Program-made: the position numbers and the translations under genes | Part shown: one piece after another, positions 42,107-51,251 of the stretch | Layout of the letters: the number at the start of each line of letters is the position of its first letter | Numbering within the stretch: position 1 is the stretch's first letter | The notes under the pieces: generated by a model | The model's database searches: none | Told to the model about the DNA's origin: nothing | The model's input: only the letters and a program-made list of their open reading frames with translations | Source: Fortiea contorta PCC 7126 | GTDB taxonomy: Bacteria > Cyanobacteriota > Cyanobacteriia > Cyanobacteriales > Nostocaceae | Direction of reading: 5' to 3' | NCBI RefSeq assembly: GCF_000332295.1 | Contig: NZ_KB235930.1 | Span: forward strand, 4,801,895 to 4,865,894 | Length of the DNA: 64,000 nt

Positions 42107-42558
42107 AAGTTTATCAGTGATTTAGTTATGGCATAGGAAAACAAGTGTTACTGGAACAAGAGGAAGGGACAAGTTCAACTTGAACTTGGAGCGATCGCCT
42201 AGATGCAGCCAGCAGATGGTAAAAAAGGTATAAAAAACCTCAAAGTAAGAAATTTGAGACGGGAATTTCTTACTTGAGTTGCAACAATCAAGCTATAGTA
42301 ATGCTTTCGAGAGCCAATGCTGTTAACCTTTCTTGCGTGATTGAGGCTCTTGGATCTCGGGAAGTTAAGGTTAAAGATTGAAAATAAGTATATATTTATA
42401 CAAATAACTTAACCGAGGAAAATATAAATGCTTCTGAGTAAAATTGTCGTTTTTAAATCTTTCTCTGCCCCAGCTACCTCACAGGATTGACAAAGTGACA
42501 AATTTGCTACTAAAGAACCGAAAAAAGTAACTATGAAACTGGAAAAGGTAACCAAAAA
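42107..42558. other. Intergenic region with two structured segments
   Basis: No gene seen. It holds a 12-bp perfect hairpin at 42243-42275 (AAGTAAGAAATT and complement, 9-nt loop). A complex set of competing pairings follows at 42301-42375: CGAGAGCCAA with TTGGATCTCG, GAGCC with GGCTC, TTAACCTT with AAGGTTAA. This could be the leader or attenuator of the GNAT/ASCH/McrBC operon or a small RNA. Confidence 0.4.
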
Positions 42559-44694
42559 GTGAAAACTGACGCACAGTTCAAAATTGAAGCGATAGATAAT
42601 CATTCCCCATACCTAGCAACAGTCAAAAAACTGTGGCGAGCTAACTCAAAAAGACTAGGTTGTTTTCCCAAAGGAGCATTTGAGGATCATGCAGCACGTC
42701 GTCAAATCCTTGTAGCACTTGATTCGGAAAGTAGCTGCGTTGGTTACCTGTTATATCGACGTTCACGGGACTGGTTCGCCATCACTCATCTGTGTATCGA
42801 TCCTTCATATCAGGGTAAGAAAGTAGCCAAACAACTTGTCGATCGCCTCAAACAAATAACAACATCTTCTCGCGGAATTAAGCTAAAGTGCCGTCGCGAT
42901 TATAACCTACAAGGGATGTGGTCGAGCTTTGGCTTTATTGCCGGCGAGGATTTAGCAGGCAGGGGTAAAAAGGAGAAAACAATCCTGACTCCTTGGGTGT
43001 TTGAACACAATCCTCTTCCTCTATTTTCTACAATGATTCAGCAGCAACTTGAGTCTAAGTTGTGTGCAATGATTGCTCCTGATATTTTTCTGGACTTATA
43101 TGCAGAGGAAAATAATGAAAATATTGATAGTGAAGAGGAAAATATATTACTAGCTGACTGGGTGCAGACTGAATTAAATTTGTGCATTAATGATGAAATA
43201 TTTAATCAAATTAACCGAATTGATAACAGTCAAGAGAGGGATAGTCAGCATTATTTTGCACAATCTTTTACTTGCTTACCTTGCAACAATCAGAGATTAG
43301 AGGAAAATTTAAATCTTCTGCAAAAAATAATCATCAAATATAATTTGGTAATTGATGATTATAACTTACGTTATATTGCTAGGAGTATCACATCCGAATC
43401 TCATGTATTTTTAAGTAGAGATAAGCAATTGTTAGATTTAGCAGATATAATCTATGAAAACTTTAGGTTGTCTGTTATTCACCCTGAAGAACTTATAAAT
43501 CGGCTAGATGAACTCCGCGATAAACCTGACTACCAACCTGTACGGTTTTCTGGTACACACTTAGAACAAATACAGGTAAAACGTGGGCAGGAAGACTTTT
43601 TAGCAAATTATTTCCACAATTATAAATTAAAAGAAAACAAAACAGCATTTCAGCAAAAACTCCGACGTTATTTGACAGAACATGATAAATTTGAATGTAT
43701 TTTAGTGAGAGAGTCAAATAATGTTCCGCTTGCTTTAATTGTGTATGGGAAGCAGAAAAATCAGGAACTAGAAATTCCAATAATTCGAGTCGGTAATCAT
43801 AATCTTTCGTCTACACTTGCACGACACATACTTTTTAAATCTATATTAAAATCAGCGCGTGACCAACGATATTTCACAAGAATTACTGACTCATATCCAG
43901 AAGAAACTGTTATTGAAGCTATTCAAGAAGATGTATTTGTTAAAGTAAATAATGGGTGGTTAAAAGCAAATCTGTCAGTTACACAGAGTTGTGTGGAATT
44001 ATCCAATAATCTGACTAATTTAGCTACTGAATTTGGTGAAGAATATAATTTTATTAAGGAAATTGCTAAGAACCTTAATAAGGAAAGCATAGTTCTAGAT
44101 GCTCAGTTATCAGTAGATATCGAACGATTTCTGTTTCCTGCAAAAATTACTGATTCTGAACTTACTACATTTATTATCCCGATTCAACCAAGATGGGCTT
44201 CCTATTTATTTGATGAACATTTAGGAAAGCAAATGCTTGCTTTGCCAGGATTTGGCTCTAAACCAGAATTAGCATTCAATCGTGAAGCAGTTTACTATCG
44301 AGCCATACAAAACTCTAGAGGTTTAAATGCTCCTTGTCGAATTCTTTGGTATGTGAGCGAAACTCAAGGTGAAGGTCAAGGTAAAGGTTTTCAGGATGTC
44401 GGTTATATTGGTGCTTGTTCTTATGTAGATGAAGTAATTATAGGTAAATCTAAAGAACTTTACCGACGTTTTCAAAGATTAGGAGTTTACAACGAAAATA
44501 ATGTTGAAAATATACACAAAGATAAAAGTGGTAATATTATGGCAATTCGATTTAGTGATACAGAATTATTTAAGAATCCTGTATATTTTCAAGAATTACA
44601 GCAAATTTTGAATAAAGATAATTTATTGCTTATTTCACCTTATAAAATTAATACCGAATCATTTATAAAATTGTATAATTTAGGAACTAAATAA
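42559..44694 (+). CDS. Large protein with N-terminal GNAT domain and PIN-like region, linked to McrBC
   Basis: A 711-residue protein starting with GTG 42559. Residues ~1-140 are a GNAT N-acetyltransferase (LVALDSESSCVGYLLYRRSRDWFAITHLCIDPSYQGKKVAKQLVDRL, with the acetyl-CoA loop). Residues ~190-320 look like a PIN nuclease (DIFLDLYAEENN, LLADWVQTELNLCINDEIFNQINRI, LVIDDYNLRYIARSI, HVFLSRDKQLLDLADIIYE, with spaced acidic residues). The C-terminal half holds a second acetyltransferase-like part (RVGNHNLSSTLARHILFKSILKSA) and an unnamed tail. Its neighbours are an ASCH protein and McrB/McrC. A toxin-like enzyme acting on RNA or tRNA is a plausible inference. Confidence 0.7.
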   Translation: MKTDAQFKIEAIDNHSPYLATVKKLWRANSKRLGCFPKGAFEDHAARRQILVALDSESSCVGYLLYRRSRDWFAITHLCIDPSYQGKKVAKQLVDRLKQITTSSRGIKLKCRRDYNLQGMWSSFGFIAGEDLAGRGKKEKTILTPWVFEHNPLPLFSTMIQQQLESKLCAMIAPDIFLDLYAEENNENIDSEEENILLADWVQTELNLCINDEIFNQINRIDNSQERDSQHYFAQSFTCLPCNNQRLEENLNLLQKIIIKYNLVIDDYNLRYIARSITSESHVFLSRDKQLLDLADIIYENFRLSVIHPEELINRLDELRDKPDYQPVRFSGTHLEQIQVKRGQEDFLANYFHNYKLKENKTAFQQKLRRYLTEHDKFECILVRESNNVPLALIVYGKQKNQELEIPIIRVGNHNLSSTLARHILFKSILKSARDQRYFTRITDSYPEETVIEAIQEDVFVKVNNGWLKANLSVTQSCVELSNNLTNLATEFGEEYNFIKEIAKNLNKESIVLDAQLSVDIERFLFPAKITDSELTTFIIPIQPRWASYLFDEHLGKQMLALPGFGSKPELAFNREAVYYRAIQNSRGLNAPCRILWYVSETQGEGQGKGFQDVGYIGACSYVDEVIIGKSKELYRRFQRLGVYNENNVENIHKDKSGNIMAIRFSDTELFKNPVYFQELQQILNKDNLLLISPYKINTESFIKLYNLGTK

Positions 44695-44715
44695 TATTCC
44701 ATGTAAGAAATTGTC

Positions 44716-45189
44716 ATGCCATGCCACATACTATTAATTTCAGTTAAACCTGAGTATGCCAATAAAATTTTTGAAGACCGAACGAAAAAAGTGGAATTAC
44801 GTAGGGTACGAACTCGTGTAAAAACAGGAGATATTGTTTTTGTGTATGTATCATCTCCTAAAAAAACTTTTATAGGCTTTTTTGAGGTGGATTTTGTTAT
44901 TGAGAAATCAGCTTCAAAAAATGATTTAAAAGAATTATGGAAACAAGTTAAAGACCATGCTGGTATCAGACGTAAAGACTTTTACCAATATTATAAAGGT
45001 GCATCAGTTGCTGTAGGAATTTATTTTATAAATGCGAAAAAATTTGAAACCCCGATTGAATTAAATCGGTTAAAAGATAAAATATCTTACTTACGTCCAC
45101 CCCAAAGCTATCGTTATCTTAATGAGGAAGAATATGAAACTATTATGCTGTTAGGAGGGGAAAATCCTTCAAAGATGGCAAATAACTAA
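44716..45189 (+). CDS. ASCH-domain protein
   Basis: A 157-residue PUA-like/ASCH protein: HILLISVKPEYANKIFEDRTKKVELRRVRTRVKTGDIVFVYVSSPKKTFIGFFEVDFVIEK, the family GxKxxExR-type core. ASCH domains bind RNA or modified nucleotides. It follows the GNAT/PIN gene by 21 bp and precedes McrB by 50 bp on the same strand, suggesting one functional unit. Confidence 0.85.
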   Translation: MPCHILLISVKPEYANKIFEDRTKKVELRRVRTRVKTGDIVFVYVSSPKKTFIGFFEVDFVIEKSASKNDLKELWKQVKDHAGIRRKDFYQYYKGASVAVGIYFINAKKFETPIELNRLKDKISYLRPPQSYRYLNEEEYETIMLLGGENPSKMANN

Positions 45190-45240
45190 TATTAAAGATT
45201 AAGAGCTATGCTCCCGTGCTATTGTATGAGCGATAACTAG

Positions 45241-46872
45241 ATGAGTACAAAAAAACTACATAATAACAGACAAGTTTTTATATTAGCGAAAAATAACGAA
45301 TTTATAAAGTTATTTAAAGAATTTATTAGCTCTTATCCTTATACTCAGGCTGGATTGCGTCATCAGAAGGTTTACCATGAGCAGCGTCAGAAAGGTAAAG
45401 AGAATTTTCAAGCGATCTCTTCGGACTACGAGTCTGGAGAAGATATAACCGAGGTAGTTCTACTACAACTTCTCCCCTACGCGCCCACGGCTAACAACAG
45501 TCAAAGAAATGTCTGGATACATCATGCCCCAGCGATCGACAAAGACATTAAGATGTGGTTTGAAGGTGCGCGTTGGACAAAATCAGAAGACTGGCCAAAT
45601 ATATCTCAAGCCATTTTTAATTTCGTCCGTCAATGTAATCAAAACCCTACTGAGTTGGGAGAGGCTTGTAAGAATTTCTCAAAATTACCTTATACCAAAG
45701 GCTTACAAACAGGAATGCTCACACCTATCCTGAATGCACTCCGACCAGATGACTTTTTACTAATTAATAACAAATCACGACAGGTTATCAATTACTTTAC
45801 AGGGAAATCTTATAGTCAGAAGCTGATAGATTATCCAGCAGTTAACGCAACAGGACAAAAATTAATTCAAGAATTAGCTCCTGATATGCGTCAGACTGGT
45901 GTACCATCTATGCGAGACGATGACTTATTCGATATGTTCTGTCATTGGCTAGTTGCTGTTAAAAAATATGATTTTTCAGGACAGAAACTTTCCCCAATAG
46001 ATGAGTTTAGTGAAATCCCTCATGATGTTGAAGCAATAGAAATGCAGCCAGAATATTCTCTAAGTCAATGTGCATTGGATACTGGAATAGAAGAGGAGAC
46101 ACTTTCAAACTGGTTAAAGGCAATAGAGCGTAAAAAGCAGGCAATATTTTACGGATCTCCAGGCACAGGTAAAACATATGTTGCCAAAAAATTGGCTCAA
46201 TATCTGACTGGTGGCAGTGATGGTTTTGTGGATATTGTCCAGTTCCACCCAGCCTATACTTATGAAGACTTCATACAAGGAATTCGCCCACAACGAATAG
46301 ATGGAGAACTAGATTATCCACTGGTTAATGGACGGTTTCTTAATTTTTGTGAAGAGGCATGTCGTCGCCAGAATATATGCGTACTGATTATAGATGAAAT
46401 CAATCGTGCCAATGTTGCCCGCGTCTTTGGTGAGTTGATGTATCTGTTGGAGTATCGTGACGAAAAAATGCCTTTGGCAGCAGGTGAGGTATTCAGCATT
46501 CCCAGCAATGTACGAATTATTGGCACAATGAACACAGCAGATCGCTCAATTGCATTAGTGGATCATGCCATCCGTCGCCGCTTTGCCTTTATTCCTCTCT
46601 ACCCAAACTATAAGATTCTCCACCAATATCACTCAAATACTGATTTTCCAATAGAAAAGTTGATTAAAACGCTGATGAAGTTGAACCAGGCAATTGGTAA
46701 TCCTCACAACGAAGTGGGTATTAGCTTCTTTCTTTTAAGCAACCTAGCTGACCAGATTGACAGTGTTTGGCAACTGGAGATTGAGCCGTATTTGGAAGAA
46801 TATTTTTTTGACCAACCCAGTAAAGTAGATCAGTTTCGCTGGAACGAAGTCAAGAAGCAAATTGACCCATGA
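45241..46872 (+). CDS. mcrB: McrB-type AAA+ GTPase of a modification-dependent restriction system
   Basis: A 543-residue protein. The N-terminal ~270 residues are a target-reading region of a type seen in other McrB homologues (WIHHAPAIDKDIKMWFEG, LLINNKSRQVINYF). The AAA+ motor has Walker A GSPGTGKTY (near 46150), QFHPAYTYEDFIQGIRP, Walker B VLIIDEINRANVARVFGELMYLLE (near 46385) and the McrB GTP signature MNTADRS (near 46530), followed by RRRFAF. It cuts foreign modified DNA together with McrC, whose start overlaps its stop by 4 bp. Confidence 0.92.
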   Translation: MSTKKLHNNRQVFILAKNNEFIKLFKEFISSYPYTQAGLRHQKVYHEQRQKGKENFQAISSDYESGEDITEVVLLQLLPYAPTANNSQRNVWIHHAPAIDKDIKMWFEGARWTKSEDWPNISQAIFNFVRQCNQNPTELGEACKNFSKLPYTKGLQTGMLTPILNALRPDDFLLINNKSRQVINYFTGKSYSQKLIDYPAVNATGQKLIQELAPDMRQTGVPSMRDDDLFDMFCHWLVAVKKYDFSGQKLSPIDEFSEIPHDVEAIEMQPEYSLSQCALDTGIEEETLSNWLKAIERKKQAIFYGSPGTGKTYVAKKLAQYLTGGSDGFVDIVQFHPAYTYEDFIQGIRPQRIDGELDYPLVNGRFLNFCEEACRRQNICVLIIDEINRANVARVFGELMYLLEYRDEKMPLAAGEVFSIPSNVRIIGTMNTADRSIALVDHAIRRRFAFIPLYPNYKILHQYHSNTDFPIEKLIKTLMKLNQAIGNPHNEVGISFFLLSNLADQIDSVWQLEIEPYLEEYFFDQPSKVDQFRWNEVKKQIDP

Positions 46873-48089
46873 GTGTAACATCACCACAGATAATAGAATT
46901 AACTGAATACGTTCCCAAATTATTACCGCGATCGCTATTTCCCGATGCAGTTGGAGAAATGTTGTGGCGTGACTACGATACTCAAGTGAGTATAGATTTC
47001 CCTTCTCCAAAAACAGGCTCTTGCTGGCGACTAACTGCCCAAGGATGGGTTGGTCACATTCCCTTAACGAGTGATTTTCACATTGCCCTGCACCCGAAAG
47101 TCAAGCTAGGTAATCTTCTGCGAATGCTGGAGTATGCCTATGACCTCAAAAGTTTTCGCTTTTTGTCAGGACTGGTTGATTGTCAAACGCTCTTAGAATT
47201 TTATGAACGGCTGGCTGATATTTTAGCCCGTCGCATTCTCAACCGAGGTCGCCAGGGTTTCTACTGCGCCTACATCCCCAAGACAGAACATTTGCCTTAT
47301 GTTCGGGGACGTATTGATGTACGGCTTCTTGCCGCTCGACCGTGGGATACTAACATCCAGTGCCATCATGAAGAACACACAGCAGACGTAGAAGAAAATC
47401 AAATTCTTGCTTGGACGCTCTGGTGTATTGCCCGTAGCGGTTTGTGTACGGAAAGGGTAATGCCAACAGTGCGCCGTGCATATCATCTACTACAGGGATT
47501 GGTGACATTGCAAGCATGTAATCCCAGAACTTGTATAGGACGACAGTACAACCGCTTGAATGAGGATTATCGTTCTCTACACGCGCTTTGCCGCTTCTTT
47601 TTGGAACAGATTGCACCTAGTCATGAAACAGGTACACACGCGACGTTGCCCTTTTTGGTTAATATGTCACAACTCTACGAACGTTTTGTGGCAGAGTGGC
47701 TGAAAGCTCATCGGGAAACGGTACTGCTAACACTTGCGTTAGATATCCAATCCCAAGAAAGAGTATACTTAGGGCAGTGTAAAGCATTATACTTTGACAT
47801 TGACTTGATACTCTATGATATGGCAACAGGGCTAGCCAGATATGTGTTAGATACCAAGTATAAAGCTGCCTCTAAGCCAACGACAGCTGATATTAACCAA
47901 ATGGTCGCCTATGCGGAAGCAAAAGGGTGTCAAGAGGCAATTCTAATTTATCCAGTGTCCTTGGCAGAACCGTTGAACATCAAAGTTGGCAATATCCAAA
48001 TTCGCAGCTTGATTTTTTCTCTTGAAGGGGATTTGGAACAAGCAGGTTATCGTTTTTTACAGGATTTACTGGGAACTGAAGTTAGGTAA
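46869..48089 (+). CDS. mcrC: McrC nuclease subunit
   Basis: A 406-residue McrC. The N-terminal part activates McrB; the middle shows KTEHLPYVRGRIDVRLLAARPWDTNIQCHHEEHTADVEENQILAWTL, a family hallmark. The C-terminal PD-(D/E)xK nuclease has LYFDIDLILYD and ARYVLDTKYK. All expected catalytic acids and Lys are present. ATGA overlap with McrB confirms the pair. Confidence 0.92.
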   Translation: MSVTSPQIIELTEYVPKLLPRSLFPDAVGEMLWRDYDTQVSIDFPSPKTGSCWRLTAQGWVGHIPLTSDFHIALHPKVKLGNLLRMLEYAYDLKSFRFLSGLVDCQTLLEFYERLADILARRILNRGRQGFYCAYIPKTEHLPYVRGRIDVRLLAARPWDTNIQCHHEEHTADVEENQILAWTLWCIARSGLCTERVMPTVRRAYHLLQGLVTLQACNPRTCIGRQYNRLNEDYRSLHALCRFFLEQIAPSHETGTHATLPFLVNMSQLYERFVAEWLKAHRETVLLTLALDIQSQERVYLGQCKALYFDIDLILYDMATGLARYVLDTKYKAASKPTTADINQMVAYAEAKGCQEAILIYPVSLAEPLNIKVGNIQIRSLIFSLEGDLEQAGYRFLQDLLGTEVR

Positions 48090-48621
48090 GCAAGCTCCTG
48101 GCTATAAAACTGCTCAAAAAGCTCTCAATCGTTTTACAAACCTCTTCCCTGCAAGCAGAGAGGCTTTAAAAGCCTATGAATGTAGGTTGCTTAGTTATTT
48201 AAAAATATATGTGTGTCAGTCCATTAAATCTGGATATAAATATATGGTTCAACGTATTGAAGAAATTTTAGGTAACTCAATTACTGAATATACTCCTAAC
48301 GCAATCAAATTTCGGGGTTTATCTTTGTCATCATTGGAGCAAGTGCTTCAAGAAGGCTACACTACACTAAATGCTAATTTTAATGCTGCTCCAAGAGTTG
48401 GTTCATTTATTGAATTTGGGCAACGTTGCAAGAGTATAGAAGCAACAGCAATTTTTGATGGTGTAGTTTTTAATAACACAGAAAGCCCAGATTTGGTGAT
48501 TGATGCAATTACAGTTAAAGGGGTAAAGGATTTAGACTTCGTAGGTGAATTTGTAAAATTTGTCTGGGGTTGCGATGAGTTAGAGATTAATTCTCAACAG
48601 TTGTATGCTTGGTGGGATTAA
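48022..48621 (+). CDS. Hypothetical protein, start uncertain
   Basis: An open frame of up to 199 codons that overlaps the end of McrC. ATG at 48244 (MVQRIEEIL) is a more natural start, giving about 125 residues. The C-terminal part (GSFIEFGQRCKSIEATAIFDGVVF...VIDAITVKGVKDLDFVGEFVKFVWGCDELEI) looks like a real soluble beta-rich domain. The frame upstream of 48244 also looks coding (YKTAQKALNRFTNLF), so the gene may be 5'-truncated. No family recognised. Confidence 0.45.
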   Translation: MKGIWNKQVIVFYRIYWELKLGKQAPGYKTAQKALNRFTNLFPASREALKAYECRLLSYLKIYVCQSIKSGYKYMVQRIEEILGNSITEYTPNAIKFRGLSLSSLEQVLQEGYTTLNANFNAAPRVGSFIEFGQRCKSIEATAIFDGVVFNNTESPDLVIDAITVKGVKDLDFVGEFVKFVWGCDELEINSQQLYAWWD

Positions 48622-48694
48622 CTTATATGGTGAGAGTTTTCAGGGCATCTTGCATAAAATTACACATATCCCAGCTCAACACCAATTTGAATAA

Positions 48695-49894
48695 CTATTT
48701 AAGACTGTAGTTCCAAGTTTTTATAGCTAAATCAATATACCAACCTAAATTCTCTGGAGTTTTACTTTTATATGAATTCCACCATGTAAAAGTTTCCTCA
48801 TCAATTGGTGGTTTAATACCTTTCAAAAGATATATCAACAACTGAAACGTATTTTGTGACCCTAACGAAGCTTGAAATAGGTATTGATTAGCTTTAGTCC
48901 ATAATGCCATACCATGCCTATTAAATGAGAGTCCGAGATTATTATTATTAGGTTGATTTTTCAAATTAACATTAGTTTTAGTACAGACTAACCATTCAAC
49001 AATGGATTTTTCTGAGAAAGGATTGTTATCTTTAGCTAAGACAAATCCAAATCGCGCTACAGGTATTTTTATATTTGTTTTAACATGAGTAGGCAACCAC
49101 AAAAATAATATAACTCCTTTACTAGTATTAGTTATTTCTGCTAGTTTTTTATGATTTTCTCCTTCACCAGTGGCATATAATACCTTTCTATAAGTAGAGC
49201 TAACCATTTCTTTCACTTTTGGTTGAGCCATTAATAATGTTCGCAAAGCTGTAAAATCCTGGCGATACTCTAGAGGTAAGTTACTTATAAAATTGATAAT
49301 AAAAATTGATAAACTTCTCTGGGATAAATCAGAACTTATTTGATTATCAGGTAAACCTAAAATGGGGTAAGGGATATCATAATTTTTACTACAGATTTGA
49401 AATTTAGGTTGGCTTTGATGAAATTTAATAGCGAACTCATAAAAGTAAATATTATCTTCAAATTTTGAGGCTTCTTTATCTGTATAGTTATCTTCATGAA
49501 AAGCTGGTGCAATAGCTATTAACTTAACTGGCAAAGAGTAATCTATAATGTCTGAAAAAGGTTGCTCTTGCAAAATTGCTTTTCGATAACGAGTTAACTG
49601 AGAGACTAAACCCCTATCTTCTTCATTCTTTAACTCAATTATCACTGGCTGTTTAGCTGATTTAGTCAAACATAATAAATCACATCGCTGCATTTTGATA
49701 TTATGTTGACGTTTGACTAAAGCTAAGTCAGGAAATATTTTTGGGAAATTATCTTCAATATAATCTTCTAAATGCAATTCTGACTTAAAGTTGATTTTAC
49801 CCCCTACATATATTAAGTGAGGATTAACTTTTTCTAATTCATCATTAAGCCGTTTAGAGGATACTGTTAAATTTTTGGCTTTCAGGTAGGGCAT
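48695..49894 (-). CDS. NucS/RecB-like nuclease-domain protein
   Basis: A 399-residue protein. The N-terminal ~130 residues resemble the NucS/DUF91 type of PD-(D/E)xK nuclease: LEDYIEDNFPKIFPDLALVKRQHNIKMQRCDLLCLTKSAKQPVIIELKNEEDRGLVSQLTRYR, with D and ExK in the expected spacing and a downstream QxxxY. The remainder (TALRTLLMAQPKVKEMV..., WWNSYKSKTPENLGW) is not recognised. It is next to the PspA-like gene on the same strand (35 bp apart), so the two may work together. Confidence 0.75.
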   Translation of the reverse strand: MPYLKAKNLTVSSKRLNDELEKVNPHLIYVGGKINFKSELHLEDYIEDNFPKIFPDLALVKRQHNIKMQRCDLLCLTKSAKQPVIIELKNEEDRGLVSQLTRYRKAILQEQPFSDIIDYSLPVKLIAIAPAFHEDNYTDKEASKFEDNIYFYEFAIKFHQSQPKFQICSKNYDIPYPILGLPDNQISSDLSQRSLSIFIINFISNLPLEYRQDFTALRTLLMAQPKVKEMVSSTYRKVLYATGEGENHKKLAEITNTSKGVILFLWLPTHVKTNIKIPVARFGFVLAKDNNPFSEKSIVEWLVCTKTNVNLKNQPNNNNLGLSFNRHGMALWTKANQYLFQASLGSQNTFQLLIYLLKGIKPPIDEETFTWWNSYKSKTPENLGWYIDLAIKTWNYSLK

Positions 49895-49929
49895 AAACGT
49901 TTATCTTAATAGCATTGTTTTTTTTAAAT

Positions 49930-51051
49930 CTATAATTCATCTAGTTTTTTTCGTAGTGCTTCTAAGTCTTCATCAACTACTTGGTTAGCTGTGTAGTTAG
50001 ATGGTATGACAGGAGATTTTAAATTTATCTGTGCTTTTAAAGCAGCCAATTCCTCATCTACTTCATTACTGGATTCTATTGCTGCCAATTGGCTTTCTAA
50101 GTCTGCACCTGCTAACTCTACTAACGATTGACTCTGGGATTCTTGCATGAAAACTTTTGCTTCCATCCTCTCAAATGCTGCCATTGCACTACTGGTGTTC
50201 ATGCTACAACCCACGTTTTGAAGTCGCTCCTGAGTTTTAGCAGCTATAATTTGGGATTGAATCTGAACTTTAAAAGCTCTAGCTTCAGAAACTTTGCTTT
50301 CAAAGGCTGCTAGTTGACTTTTGAGGACATCTACTAAGGCAGTTTGTTCATCTAAATTGGCTTTAAGAGTATTAGCTTTTTCGGTAAAAATCTTTTTTTG
50401 CTTGAGTGCTTCTCGCGCCAGATCATCATGACCATTTTGCAAAGCCAGTTGTGTACGTCTTTGCCACTTACTCACTTCAGATTGAGCTTGTTCATACTGT
50501 TGCCGCGTTTGTTTTTGAGTAACCATAATTGGGATTACAGCTCGACGTAACTTTAACAACTCTTGCTGCATATCCTCAATAGCTAGGTCTAATAGTTTTT
50601 CTGGGTCAACTCCTCGTTGAAGTAGCCGATTTAAGCCAGCTATCCCAAGCCCAACTACAGAGCCAGCAGCGACCATAGGAGCCATACCAACAGCAAAGGC
50701 AGTTCCCCCCGTGGCAACTCCCACACCACCAATGGCAGCAGAAATACCACCCCCAACAGACGCTCCAATTGCTGCTGCACCAACAGATGAAGTATCCGCC
50801 AGTGTGATTAGTCTTATAGCTTCATACAAGGCAAGACCAGTTAAAGCACCTGTAGCAGTTAAAGGAACAGTACCAACGCTCAAGCCAGTACCCTTTGCAA
50901 GTATCCCTATTTTGCCAAGGGATGCACCTGCTACGCCTCCTAGTACCGCTAATGCTACAGCGTTTTCATAGTTATCTGTGCTGATTTCGCTCTTAGAATA
51001 GTTAAGTTCTGCCTTGACGAGTCGCTTAATTCGACCAAACAGTTGTCCCAT
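49930..51051 (-). CDS. PspA/Vipp1-like protein with a glycine-zipper membrane insertion
   Basis: A 373-residue protein. Residues 1-16 (MGQLFGRIKRLVKAEL) are the amphipathic helix of PspA/Vipp1. Residues ~155-290 (VDPEKLLDLAIEDMQQELLKLRRAVIPIMVTQKQTRQQYEQAQ...AREALKQKKIFTEKANTL) are its coiled hairpin. In normal PspA these are joined directly. Here about 130 residues of Gly/Ala-rich hydrophobic sequence with GxxxG repeats (ALAVLGGVAGASLGK, AAIGASVGGGISAAIGGVGVATGG) are inserted. The tail ends DEDLEALRKKLDEL like an ESCRT-III-type capping helix. It likely coats or perforates membranes; the insertion suggests integral anchoring. Confidence 0.82.
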   Translation of the reverse strand: MGQLFGRIKRLVKAELNYSKSEISTDNYENAVALAVLGGVAGASLGKIGILAKGTGLSVGTVPLTATGALTGLALYEAIRLITLADTSSVGAAAIGASVGGGISAAIGGVGVATGGTAFAVGMAPMVAAGSVVGLGIAGLNRLLQRGVDPEKLLDLAIEDMQQELLKLRRAVIPIMVTQKQTRQQYEQAQSEVSKWQRRTQLALQNGHDDLAREALKQKKIFTEKANTLKANLDEQTALVDVLKSQLAAFESKVSEARAFKVQIQSQIIAAKTQERLQNVGCSMNTSSAMAAFERMEAKVFMQESQSQSLVELAGADLESQLAAIESSNEVDEELAALKAQINLKSPVIPSNYTANQVVDEDLEALRKKLDEL

Positions 51052-51251
51052 AGCACTGTATTTCCTTATACTGGTTGTGCATTTGGAAAGTAGTCTGCAC
51101 CGTCTCAGCTTAAACTAAGTAAATTTTTTCTACTTCGTAGTAATTAATGAAAACTTCCTTACTCTTCTTAAATTTTGTATAAAGTTTGGTTTACTTATAC
51201 TAATTAGCACAAGTAAAAAATAACTGAAAGCAATTTAAAAAAAATCTGCCA

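Noticed and set aside
42409-42603. A 64-codon minus-strand frame upstream of the GNAT gene
   Set aside because: Phe/Leu/Val-rich translation of AT-rich DNA, overlapping the start of the GNAT gene, with no ribosome site.
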